6,852 nt of DNA from Acidobacteriota bacterium (lineage in GTDB: Bacteria; Acidobacteriota; Terriglobia; Terriglobales; Acidobacteriaceae). The translations under genes and the position numbers were made by a program. Positions within the stretch are counted from its first letter, which is position 1; every line of letters begins with the position of its first letter. Below the pieces are notes generated by a model. That model was given only the letters and a program-made list of their open reading frames with translations, made no database searches and was not told the origin of the DNA. Of the stretch, positions 1-6,327 are shown one piece after another. Location of the stretch: NCBI GenBank assembly GCA_021805955.1, contig JAJZDO010000598.1, forward strand, positions 1 through 6,852. The letters run 5' to 3'.

Positions 1-744
1 GACACCACCTGCTATGGCGAGGACTTCGGCATGAAAGACGGCCTGGCGCAGTTGCTGGATCGCCTGGCCCGCGTTGAAGGTCTTCGTTGGCTGCGCTTTC
101 TGTATGCTTATCCCAACAAGGTGACTCCAGCGCTGCTCGACACCATGGCCCGGCACGAAAATATTTGTGAATATCTCGATGTGCCGCTGCAGCACGCAGC
201 GCCCAATGTGCTGAAGCGCATGAAGCGCGGCGGCGGCGCGGACATCTTTTTGAAAATGATCGAGCGCGTTCGCGCGACCATGCCGGAGATTACGCTGCGG
301 ACGTCTTTTATCACCGGCTTTCCCGGCGAAACGGACGCTGACTTTGATCTGCTGATGAATTTTGTTGCGGAAGCGCGCTTCGACTGGCTGGGCGTGTTCG
401 AGTATTCCGATGAGGAAGGTTCCGCTGCGTATGCGCTCGACGGAAAAGTTCCCAAGCGTACCATCGGAGCGCGGCAGCGCAAGCTGATGCGGAACCAATT
501 GAAGATCAGCCGCAAGGCGCGCGCAGCCCAGGTAGGCCGCAGTTTCGACGTGCTGATGGAAGGCGAAAGCGAAGAAACGCCGTTGCTGTGGCAGGGTCGT
601 AGCGCGATGCATGCTCCCGAGATCGACGGGAAAATCCTGATCAACGACTTTGGGCCCTGCCCTGCTGTGCAAGCAGGAAAGTTCTATCACTGTGAAATAA
701 CCGATGCCCACGATTACGACCTGGTCGCTCGTGTGGTGGCATAA
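1..744 (+). CDS. rimO: Ribosomal protein S12 methylthiotransferase RimO, 3' part
   Basis: This is the C-terminal 247 residues of a radical-SAM methylthiotransferase. The frame is open from base 1 (DTTCYGEDFG...) and ends at TAA 742-744, so the true start and the Cys-rich iron-sulfur motifs lie upstream of the window. RimO adds a methylthio group to a conserved aspartate of ribosomal protein S12 in the cytoplasm. Visible signatures are YLDVPLQHAAPNVLKRMKRGG (bases about 175-237), the radical-SAM core stretch TSFITGFPGETDADF (about 301-345), and FEYSDEEGSAAYAL (about 400-440). The last 70 or so residues look like a TRAM domain (about 520-735). The Asp-Thr-Thr opening and the EYSDEEGS stretch fit RimO better than the tRNA enzymes MiaB or MtaB. 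An ATG at 31 is internal and is not the start. Confidence 0.93.
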   Translation, partial: DTTCYGEDFGMKDGLAQLLDRLARVEGLRWLRFLYAYPNKVTPALLDTMARHENICEYLDVPLQHAAPNVLKRMKRGGGADIFLKMIERVRATMPEITLRTSFITGFPGETDADFDLLMNFVAEARFDWLGVFEYSDEEGSAAYALDGKVPKRTIGARQRKLMRNQLKISRKARAAQVGRSFDVLMEGESEETPLLWQGRSAMHAPEIDGKILINDFGPCPAVQAGKFYHCEITDAHDYDLVARVVA

Positions 745-779
745 GAACTTCATCGCGCGTAGAGATGGATAAAATACGA

Positions 780-862
780 GTCATTCTGTGCGCAGCGAAG
801 AATCCAGAAGGCACTGGCGGCGCTGCAAATATTCCTGGATTCTTCCCTGCGCTCAGAATGAC
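780..862. repeat. Palindromic intergenic repeat, copy 1
   Basis: Two 28-base arms (780-807 and 835-862) are inverted complements with two mismatches, around a 27-base centre. The left arm reads TCATTCTGTGCGCAGCGAAG followed by AATCCAG. The same left arm recurs at 1675-1702 with 26 of 28 bases identical, and both copies share TGGCGGC and ATATT inside the centre (815-821 and 829-833). This points to one dispersed family rather than chance hairpins. No reading frame in it looks real. Similar GTCATTCTGAGCG palindromes are, from memory, abundant between genes in acidobacterial genomes; that recollection is not tested here. It could form a long hairpin in RNA after rimO or before yacG. Confidence 0.8.
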
Positions 863-873
863 GAACCATCAAT

Positions 874-894
874 ATGTAACTACTACGGTTACAT
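874..894. promoter_or_regulatory. Short dyad upstream of yacG, possible operator
   Basis: Perfect 7-base inverted arms ATGTAAC (874-880) and GTTACAT (888-894) flank a 7-base centre TACTACG. The dyad ends two bases before the GTGAGG ribosome-binding site of yacG. Its position suits a repressor site or a small 5' leader hairpin. No particular regulator is identifiable, and a chance palindrome in an A/T-richer gap is possible. Confidence 0.3.
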
Positions 895-895
895 T

Positions 896-901
896 GTGAG
901 G
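896..901 (+). promoter_or_regulatory. Ribosome-binding site of yacG
   Basis: GTGAGG lies five bases before ATG 907 and supports that start. It is one of the few recognisable Shine-Dalgarno-like sequences in this window. Confidence 0.5.
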
Positions 902-906
902 CCTGT

Positions 907-1140
907 ATGGCGAAAGAGAAAAACAAAACAATATCGGCTCTCAGGTGTCCGACATGCCACACGCTGGTGCTGCGGGACGACGAAGATTTTCCGTTTTGCA
1001 GCGACCGCTGCCGTTTGATCGACCTGGGCAAGTGGGCCAGCGGCGCCTATCGCATCTCTTCTCCCATCCTCGACCCAGAAGTGCTGGAAGGACTGGATGA
1101 GATGCACCGCAGCGTGCGCGGCTCCGGCGATGATGAGTAA
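907..1140 (+). CDS. yacG: DNA gyrase inhibitor YacG (zinc-binding)
   Basis: The product is a 77-residue protein with a four-cysteine zinc site: CPTC (Cys14, Cys17) and FCSDRC (Cys31, Cys35), followed by the family hallmark IDLGKWASGAYRI (38-50). YacG proteins bind the GyrB subunit and inhibit gyrase DNA binding and supercoiling; this is known from the E. coli protein and inferred here. The length is close to the family's usual 60-80 residues, and the acidic tail (GSGDDE) is variable in the family. ATG 907 is preceded by GTGAGG. The stop TAA 1138-1140 is immediately followed by the pgpA ATG, so the two genes are very probably co-transcribed and translationally coupled. Confidence 0.92.
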   Translation: MAKEKNKTISALRCPTCHTLVLRDDEDFPFCSDRCRLIDLGKWASGAYRISSPILDPEVLEGLDEMHRSVRGSGDDE

Positions 1141-1635
1141 ATGACAAAAAAGAGGACAGCCTGGGCCTGGGCGCTGGCAACATTTTTTGGCGCTGGATTC
1201 CTGCGTCCAGCGCCGGGTACGTGGGGCTCCGTGGCGGGTCTGCTATTGTGGTTGGCGGCGGCGCACTGGCTTCATCCTTCGCCCACGTACCTGGCGTTCG
1301 GTACCGCCGTCGCAGCTCTGCTCGTACTCCTCGTCGGCATTCCAGCCTCCAACATTGTCGCCCGAGAGGCGGCGACTGAAGATCCCAGCTTCGTGGTCCT
1401 GGATGAAGTTGCAGGCCAATGGGTCGCGCTGATCGCGGCCAGCACTCGCCCGTGGGAGTGGCTGCTGGCATTTCTGCTGTTTCGCGTTTTCGATATCCTA
1501 AAACCGTCTCCGGCCCGACAGTTTGACAGGATGCACAGCGGATTCGGCATCATGATGGATGACATAGCTGCGGGGATCTATGCCATGGCAATCCTGTGGC
1601 TAGCCAGACTTTTTTCAACCGGCTGGCGGTTCTAG
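1141..1635 (+). CDS. pgpA: Phosphatidylglycerophosphatase A
   Basis: This 164-residue integral membrane phosphatase removes phosphate from phosphatidylglycerophosphate to give phosphatidylglycerol, the last step of that branch of phospholipid synthesis. Family motifs appear in order: PAPGTWGS (23-30), DPSFVVLDEVAGQW (81-94), FRVFDILKPSP (114-124) and GFGIMMDDIAAG (134-145). The acidic residues in these motifs are likely metal ligands. Hydrophobic segments lie near 31-44, 50-67, 93-115 and 142-158. The length is typical of the family. ATG 1141 directly follows the yacG TAA (zero spacing). No good Shine-Dalgarno sequence is visible inside the end of yacG, so expression may depend on coupling. 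The gene ends at TAG 1633-1635, 36 bases before the second palindromic repeat. Confidence 0.95.
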   Translation: MTKKRTAWAWALATFFGAGFLRPAPGTWGSVAGLLLWLAAAHWLHPSPTYLAFGTAVAALLVLLVGIPASNIVAREAATEDPSFVVLDEVAGQWVALIAASTRPWEWLLAFLLFRVFDILKPSPARQFDRMHSGFGIMMDDIAAGIYAMAILWLARLFSTGWRF

Positions 1636-1671
1636 AGCTGGTTTACAGTTTGTGCAATCATTTTGGGGAAT

Positions 1672-1784
1672 GAGTCATTCTGAGCGAAGCGAAGAATCCA
1701 GAGGGTAATGGCGGCACGTATCAGGCGCATATTGTCTGGATTCTTCACTCCGGTCGCCGCGGCGACCTCCATTCAGAATGACTC
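1672..1784. repeat. Palindromic intergenic repeat, copy 2 (diverged right arm)
   Basis: The left arm (1672-1702) begins GAGTCATTCTGAGCG and differs from copy 1 by two bases over 28. The right arm runs from TCTGGATTCTTC (1735-1746) to CAGAATGACTC (1774-1784). Its ends complement the left arm exactly. Its middle, which should read about GCTTCGCT, is replaced by 27 bases containing the perfect palindrome GGTCGCCGCGGCGACC (1752-1767). The centre shares TGGCGGC (1709-1715) and ATATT (1729-1733) with copy 1. It lies 36 bases after pgpA and could fold into a branched hairpin that ends or stabilises the pgpA transcript. No transposase is nearby. Confidence 0.8.
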
Positions 1785-1947
1785 CATTTGGAATCTGGCT
1801 ACACAAACCATCCATCCGCTCTAGCGGCGGGACCAGGAATAGTATGGCTGTGACGCTTGGTTCACGATGGCGCCTGTTGGATGTTGCAACTTGAACGGGT
1901 TGAAAGGCCGCTGCCTTCCTGGTCTTGCTGTACCGCGCAGGAGCGCG
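1785..1947. other. Leader region before the beta-propeller gene, no clear gene
   Basis: This is the rest of the 312-base gap after pgpA, once the palindromic repeat is set aside. It holds a small dyad CCGCT/AGCGG (1816-1820 and 1823-1827) and AGGAG at 1939-1943, just before ATG 1948. No convincing sigma-70 promoter was found. The frame of the downstream gene is open back to ATG 1867, but the residues this would add (MAPVGCCNLNGLKG...) look unlike a signal peptide or a domain. That ATG also lacks a ribosome-binding site. Confidence 0.4.
1939..1943 (+). promoter_or_regulatory. Ribosome-binding site deciding the beta-propeller gene start
   Basis: AGGAG stands four bases before ATG 1948, a short but workable spacing (a second in-frame ATG at 1954 would have ten). 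Nothing similar precedes the alternative ATG 1867. Confidence 0.45.
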
Positions 1948-2991
1948 ATGAAAATGAAATTTGGAATCCACTCGGCTGAAACTGCACCGCAGATCACATC
2001 GATCGCTCCGCTGGCGGCATTGCCCGGCGGCGAAGTGGAAGTGCATGGCCATAGACTGACGACGGCTGCGTATCGCCAGCCGACGGCCATGATCGGAGAG
2101 CAACCGTCTCCGGTCCGAATGAGCCATGGCTCCAAAGTTCTGTTGCATGTTCCAGACGGCGCCATTTCCGGCAATGTCCAGCTACGCGTCGACGGTCAAA
2201 CCAGTAACGCCATGCCATTGTCTGTTGGCGTTGCGATTGCGGAAGACATGGATCCCGTTGCCAATCCAGTGGCCGACCTGGAAAGCAATATCTACGTGGC
2301 ATTCTCCGGCCAGCGCGGCCAGCAAACTCCAGTGTCCGTCTTTCAGATTGATGCCGAATACCAGGTCCGCCCTTTTGCCACGGGCATTCTGAATGCCACC
2401 GCCCTCGCGCTCGATGCCGACGGAAATCTCTATGTCTCGTCGCGCCATGAAGGAACGGTCTACCGGGTCACTCCCAGCGGCGCAAAATCCGTATTTGCGG
2501 AAGGGATGGGCGTGGCGACCGGGCTGGCCTTCGACCGGGATGGATTTCTCTATGTCGGCGATCGCAGCGGGACCATCTTCAAGATTTCCCCAACCCGTCA
2601 GGTCTTCGTCTTCGCCACGTTGGAGCCTAGCGTCTCCGCCTATCATCTGGCTTTCAACGACGGTGGAACCCTGCTGGTCAGCGGACCCACAACCTCCGCC
2701 AACGAATCCATCCACGCCATTGAGCCCAACGGAGAAATTTCCAGCTTCTACACCGGCTTGGGCCGTCCGCAGGGCATGGCGTTGGATGTGGAGGGCAACC
2801 TCTATGTGGCAGCTTCCCTGCACGGCCGCCGCGGAGTGGTAAAAATCACGCCAAATCGGGAAGCCTCCCTGGTGATTTCCGGCTCCGGAATCGTCGGCCT
2901 GGCCTTTCTGCCGGAAGGCGATGCAACCGTGGCCACGCGCGATACCGTATATCATGTGGGTTTGGATATCGTTGGAAGACTGTTGCGCTAA
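1948..2991 (+). CDS. IPT/TIG and NHL-type beta-propeller protein, function unknown
   Basis: The product is a 347-residue protein. Residues about 14-95 (PQITSIAPLAALPGGEVEVHGHRL...) look like an IPT/TIG immunoglobulin-like domain. Residues about 103-340 form roughly six NHL-like blades. Each has a GLAFDRDGFLYV-type core; examples are ALALDADGNLYVSS (153-166), GLAFDRDGFLYVGD (192-205), GMALDVEGNLYVAA (276-289) and a more worn last blade near 316-339. Such propellers bind ligands or proteins, and some relatives are labelled SMP-30/gluconolactonase-like, but no catalytic set is recognised here. There is no signal peptide or membrane segment, so it is predicted to be cytoplasmic. ATG 1948 was chosen because AGGAG (1939-1943) precedes it and the IPT domain follows at once; an upstream ATG at 1867 would add 27 residues. 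TAA is at 2989-2991. Confidence 0.75.
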   Translation: MKMKFGIHSAETAPQITSIAPLAALPGGEVEVHGHRLTTAAYRQPTAMIGEQPSPVRMSHGSKVLLHVPDGAISGNVQLRVDGQTSNAMPLSVGVAIAEDMDPVANPVADLESNIYVAFSGQRGQQTPVSVFQIDAEYQVRPFATGILNATALALDADGNLYVSSRHEGTVYRVTPSGAKSVFAEGMGVATGLAFDRDGFLYVGDRSGTIFKISPTRQVFVFATLEPSVSAYHLAFNDGGTLLVSGPTTSANESIHAIEPNGEISSFYTGLGRPQGMALDVEGNLYVAASLHGRRGVVKITPNREASLVISGSGIVGLAFLPEGDATVATRDTVYHVGLDIVGRLLR

Positions 2992-3084
2992 GTACTGGGC
3001 GATAAGAAGCACGAAGGAGCGGCTTCACTGCTGGCAGCTCGGCAAATCAGCCATCTCGCGCGCTCGATGTTTTCATAATGATTT

Positions 3085-3135
3085 CGCAGCCAGCGCGAAG
3101 CGCCCAGTGGCAGACTTTGTTTTTGTTGTAGGGTT
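3085..3135 (+). terminator. Weak candidate terminator between the beta-propeller gene and cinA
   Basis: The stretch from GCCAGCGCGAAGCGC through CCAGTGGC can pair GCGC with GCGC around GAA, and GCCA with TGGC. It is followed by a T-rich run (ACTTTGTTTTTGTTG). The stem is short and interrupted, so intrinsic termination is only a possibility. In addition, CGCCCAGT (3101-3108) is the exact inverted complement of ACTGGGCG just after the beta-propeller gene (2994-3001). The rest of the 2992-3190 gap shows no gene. Confidence 0.22.
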
Positions 3136-3190
3136 CATTTGTTGATTGCTGTCTACAGGTTCGGCACTGAATTCACTTCTCATTCACACC

Positions 3191-4435
3191 ATGCTCGCAG
3201 AAATCATCGCCGTCGGCTCGGAGCTTCTGACCCCTTTCCGTCAGGATACGAACTCGCTATTCGTCACAGAACAATTGAATTCGCTCGGCGTCAGCGTTGT
3301 TTTCAAAACCATTGTCGGAGATCGCAAACCGCAATTGGCGCAAGCCGTCGCTCTCGCCCTGGGTCGCGCCGATATCGTCTGCGTGATGGGCGGCCTTGGA
3401 CCCACGGAAGACGACCTGACCCGCGAAGCTGTGGCAGAGGCCCTGGGCGTGCGGGTACGCCGCAACGGCGACCTGCTGGCCGCACTCTACAAGCGTTTTG
3501 CGGAACGCCGCATCAGCATGCCCGCCAATAACTCCAAGCAGGCGGACTTGATCGATGGCGCGGAGATTTTGCCGAACGCCAACGGGACCGCGCCCGGACA
3601 GTGGATCGACACCGTCGTCGGAGAACATCGCAAGCTGCTACTCCTGCTGCCTGGACCGCCTTTTGAATTGAAGGCAATGTTTACCGCCGAATGCCTGCCG
3701 CGGCTAAGAGAAGCGCTGCCGCCCCGGCACATCGCACGACGCGTTTTGAAGATCGCCATGCTGCCGGAATCCGAAGTGGATGCGCGACTCGCTCCCATCT
3801 ATACGCGCTTTAACGATGTGGAGACGACGATTCTGGCGCACGCCGGAGAAATCCAGTTGCACCTGCAATGCGCGAAGGCAATTCTTGAAGTAGCGCAGAC
3901 CCGCGTGAATGAACTGGCAAGCCGTATCGAAGAAGAGATGGAGGACGCCATCTTTTCTTCCCACGGTGAGTCCCTGGAAGAAATTGTTCTCTATTACCTG
4001 GAGATTCGCGGAGCTACGGTCGCCGTCGCGGAAAGCTGCACTGGCGGTCTGCTGGCCCAGCGCCTCACCAGCATCGGCGGCAGCTCGCGCTCCTTTGTAG
4101 GCGGAGCAGTCGTTTATACCGACGCGCTGAAGGTCGAGTTCGCCGATGTTCCGGAAGATATGCTCGAAGAAAAAGGCGCAGTCAGCCGCGAAGTTGCCGC
4201 TGCCTTGGCGCACGGAATTCGACGCCGCGTACAGTCCACAATTGGCATCGGCATTACCGGCATTGCGGGTCCCACCGGAGGCACGGAGGAAAAACCCGTC
4301 GGCCTGGTCTACATCGCGCTCGACGATGGAAAAGAAATCAATGTATGCGAACGGAATTTCCGCGGAGATCGCGACCGCGTGCGCTGGTTCGCCAGCCAAC
4401 AGGCGCTCGACATGATACGCCGCAAGTTCATGTAA
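3191..4435 (+). CDS. cinA: CinA, nucleotide pyrophosphatase / NMN deamidase
   Basis: This is a 414-residue two-domain CinA protein. The N-terminal MoaB/MogA-like domain (about 1-170) has EIIAVGSELL, MGGLGPTEDDLTREAVAEALG and LLLLPGPPFELKAMF; in the family it hydrolyses ADP-ribose-type nucleotides. The C-terminal PncC-like domain (about 260-410) has AESCTGG with Ser282, VVYTDALK with Tyr309 and Lys314, and GITGIAGPTGGTEEKPVG; it deamidates nicotinamide mononucleotide to recycle NAD precursors. The Ser, Tyr and Lys fit the family's proposed active site, so both halves appear intact. The length matches full-size CinA. ATG 3191 was chosen because the conserved domain begins at residue 2. A TTG at 3146 would add 15 atypical residues. 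Neither start has a clear Shine-Dalgarno sequence. The name reflects competence-linked induction in other bacteria, and nothing here shows a competence role. Confidence 0.95.
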   Translation: MLAEIIAVGSELLTPFRQDTNSLFVTEQLNSLGVSVVFKTIVGDRKPQLAQAVALALGRADIVCVMGGLGPTEDDLTREAVAEALGVRVRRNGDLLAALYKRFAERRISMPANNSKQADLIDGAEILPNANGTAPGQWIDTVVGEHRKLLLLLPGPPFELKAMFTAECLPRLREALPPRHIARRVLKIAMLPESEVDARLAPIYTRFNDVETTILAHAGEIQLHLQCAKAILEVAQTRVNELASRIEEEMEDAIFSSHGESLEEIVLYYLEIRGATVAVAESCTGGLLAQRLTSIGGSSRSFVGGAVVYTDALKVEFADVPEDMLEEKGAVSREVAAALAHGIRRRVQSTIGIGITGIAGPTGGTEEKPVGLVYIALDDGKEINVCERNFRGDRDRVRWFASQQALDMIRRKFM

Positions 4436-4495
4436 TCCCCTTCGGAAGTTCATCTCAAATCAAGCCCCCCGCTGCTACACTCGAACAGTACTCTC

Positions 4496-5134
4496 ATGAC
4501 AGTGGATTGCATTGCAGCAGCGATTGCGTACTTATTGGGATCGATCCCGTTCGGCTATTTGCTGGTTCGGCTTTTCCGGAAGGAAGACATCCGCGAGACC
4601 GGCAGCGGCAACATCGGGGCGACTAATGTGCTGCGCACCGGCTCTCGATGGCTGGGTGCTCTTACCTTGGTGCTCGACATCGGCAAAGGATTTCTGGCGG
4701 TCGAAATAGCTCGACATCTTTCCACCGGCCATCAATCGGTTGTGGCCGGCTCCATCGCCGCGGTATTCGCCGTCATTGGGCATGTTTTCACCGTCTGGCT
4801 TCGTGGCAAGGGCGGTAAGGGAGTGGCCACGGCGCTGGGGGTATTTTTGGCGCTTGCGACTCTGCCGGCCGTCTGCTCGGCAATTGTGTTCATCGTCCTG
4901 ACGATGCTGACGCGCTACGTATCCCTGGCTTCCATGTTGGCTGCGGCGTCCTTTCCTGTATGGGTATGGCTGGGAGAGCATTTTTGGGGCATCAATTATG
5001 GCACCGGTGCCATTTTTATTGCTAGTACAGTCCTCGTCCCGGCGGTGATCCTCATCAAACATCGTAAGAACATCGACCGATTGCTGCATGGAACCGAATA
5101 TCGATTCGGCAGCAAAGAAAGCACCGCTGCATGA
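4496..5134 (+). CDS. plsY: Acyl-phosphate:glycerol-3-phosphate acyltransferase PlsY
   Basis: This 212-residue membrane enzyme transfers an acyl group from acyl-phosphate to the sn-1 position of glycerol-3-phosphate, making lysophosphatidic acid, the first committed phospholipid intermediate. All PlsY signature regions are present: GSIPFGYL (15-22), GSGNIGATNVLR (36-47), DIGKG (61-65), GHVFTVWLRGKGGKGVATALG (95-115) and KHRKNIDRLLHGTE (188-201). Hydrophobic segments near 5-25, 52-72, 83-101, 112-138, 141-160 and 168-187 fit the multi-pass fold. It starts 60 bases after cinA with no Shine-Dalgarno sequence. TGCTACACT (4473-4481) could be an extended -10 box, but no matching -35 is seen, so co-transcription with cinA is as likely. 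Its last four bases overlap the gpsA start (ATGA, 5131-5134), which couples it to the enzyme that makes its substrate. Confidence 0.96.
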   Translation: MTVDCIAAAIAYLLGSIPFGYLLVRLFRKEDIRETGSGNIGATNVLRTGSRWLGALTLVLDIGKGFLAVEIARHLSTGHQSVVAGSIAAVFAVIGHVFTVWLRGKGGKGVATALGVFLALATLPAVCSAIVFIVLTMLTRYVSLASMLAAASFPVWVWLGEHFWGINYGTGAIFIASTVLVPAVILIKHRKNIDRLLHGTEYRFGSKESTAA

Positions 5135-6147
5135 GCCGGATTGCCGTTATCGGCACAGGATCGTGGGGAACCGCACTGTCGCTGGTACTGGCGAAGCGGG
5201 GTGGCCATACTATCATCCTGTGGTCGCACACAGGAGTGGTTGCGGACGCAATCCGGAAAACGCGCGAAAACAGTATCTATCTTCCCGGACTTTTCATCCC
5301 CGATTGCGTCTCCGTAACCACCGATCTGCAAGAAGCCGTCGATCAAGCTGAGATTCTGGTCCTGGCGGTCCCCTCAGAGCATCTGCGCAGTATCTGCTGC
5401 GCCATGGCCCCGCTTCTCAACAGCAAGCAGATCATCGTCAACGCAACCAAGGGCATCGAAGATGGAACCTACCTGCGCATGACCCAGGTCATGGGTGAAG
5501 TTCTTGGCAAATATGATCTGGCGCTGCCATGCGGCGTTCTCAGTGGACCTTCTTTCGCGCAAGAAGTCGGTGCGGGCAGTCCGACGGCGATTACGATCGC
5601 CTCCTGCGATTCGGCCGTCGCCACCCGCGTGCAGGAAGAATTTTCCAGCCCTTCGTTGCGCCTGTATACCAACGACGATGTCATAGGAGTTGAGCTTGGC
5701 GGGGCGTTGAAGAATGTGATCGCCATCGCCGCCGGTGCAACCTATGGGTTGGGGCTAGGTCATAACACCTTGGCCGCACTGATCACTCGCGGGATCGCTG
5801 AAATCACCCGGCTGGCCGTCGCCTGCGGCGGTCGACGGGAGACACTTGCGGGACTGTCGGGACTGGGAGATCTGGTGCTCACTTGCACCGGGGCCTTATC
5901 CAGAAATCGACACGTCGGCTTGGAGTTGGGCCGTGGCCGCTGCCTAAAAGAAATCCTCGCCGACATGCATGGACGAGTGGCGGAAGGCGTTCGTACGACA
6001 GACGCCGCGCTGGGCGTCGCCCGCAGGGTGGGTGTCGAAATGCCTATTACGGAAAAGGTGGCCCAAGTCCTACACGAACAAATCTCCGCCAAGGAAGCGA
6101 TGCGGGATCTAATGTCTCGACCTGGCCGGGATGAGTCATCGCGCTGA
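5131..6147 (+). CDS. gpsA: Glycerol-3-phosphate dehydrogenase [NAD(P)+]
   Basis: This 338-residue cytoplasmic enzyme reduces dihydroxyacetone phosphate to sn-glycerol-3-phosphate, the backbone acylated by PlsY. The N-terminal Rossmann domain begins IAVIGTGSWGTALS, with the glycine-rich nucleotide-binding loop at 8-13. NATKGIEDG contains Lys107 and ELGGALKNVIAIAAG contains Lys194; both correspond to the conserved active-site lysines of the family. GLSGLGDLVLTCTGALSRNRHVG is the C-terminal helical-domain signature. The length is typical. The ATG overlaps the plsY stop as ATGA, which implies translational coupling. The extreme C-terminus (MSRPGRDESSR) is polar and probably variable. It ends at TGA 6145-6147 with no obvious strong hairpin terminator behind it. 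Confidence 0.97.
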   Translation: MSRIAVIGTGSWGTALSLVLAKRGGHTIILWSHTGVVADAIRKTRENSIYLPGLFIPDCVSVTTDLQEAVDQAEILVLAVPSEHLRSICCAMAPLLNSKQIIVNATKGIEDGTYLRMTQVMGEVLGKYDLALPCGVLSGPSFAQEVGAGSPTAITIASCDSAVATRVQEEFSSPSLRLYTNDDVIGVELGGALKNVIAIAAGATYGLGLGHNTLAALITRGIAEITRLAVACGGRRETLAGLSGLGDLVLTCTGALSRNRHVGLELGRGRCLKEILADMHGRVAEGVRTTDAALGVARRVGVEMPITEKVAQVLHEQISAKEAMRDLMSRPGRDESSR

Positions 6148-6195
6148 AGTAAAGGAACCTATCTCCGTTTTTTCGCCCTGGATATATCTTTCGTT

Positions 6196-6285
6196 GATGC
6201 GCCACTGACGGAAAACGACAGAGAGAGAACGCTGAGGATACCCCCTCCCAAAGTTTCCTCCCTCTTTTTCCACATTTGGCGCATC
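6196..6285. repeat. Widely spaced inverted repeat between gpsA and the HD-GYP-like gene
   Basis: GATGCGCCA (6196-6204) and TGGCGCATC (6277-6285) are perfect 9-base inverted complements separated by 72 bases. The spacer includes a pyrimidine-rich stretch (about 6241-6272). The right arm lies just before TAATAT (6292-6297). The pair could be two half-sites or a long-range stem in the leader; chance cannot be excluded. Confidence 0.25.
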
Positions 6286-6291
6286 CCAAGG

Positions 6292-6297
6292 TAATAT
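6292..6297 (+). promoter_or_regulatory. Possible -10 box for the HD-GYP-like gene
   Basis: TAATAT lies about 31 bases before ATG 6328 and resembles a sigma-70 -10 hexamer. Only a poor -35 candidate (TTCCAC, 6268-6273, 18-base spacing) is visible. A separate promoter is plausible because the gene is 180 bases downstream of gpsA and functionally unrelated. Confidence 0.25.
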
Positions 6298-6327
6298 CTT
6301 CAGAAGGTAGGATGGTTACCTACAGAT

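Noticed and set aside
788..1018. Small + strand open frame running through palindromic copy 1 into yacG
   Set aside because: It starts inside the repeat and overlaps yacG in another frame; no motif or ribosome-binding site supports it.
1661..1795. Possible target-site duplication around palindromic copy 2 (TTGGGGAAT versus TTTGGAAT)
   Set aside because: The match is imperfect, is not adjacent to both element ends, and copy 1 has no equivalent.
1675..2148. - strand open frame across palindromic copy 2 and the propeller gene start
   Set aside because: It consists of repeat sequence plus antisense of the propeller gene, with no protein family features.
2182..3012. Long open frame (276 residues) on the - strand opposite the propeller gene
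   Set aside because: It mirrors the + strand gene in a complementary frame, has no family-like motifs, and the + strand protein shows clear repeated blades.
2921..3145. Small open frame spanning the end of the propeller gene and the gap before cinA
   Set aside because: Most of its start overlaps the propeller gene in another frame; no ribosome-binding site or motif is visible.
3704..4453. Open frame of 249 residues on the - strand opposite cinA
   Set aside because: It is a shadow of the strongly supported cinA; its translation is low in recognisable structure.
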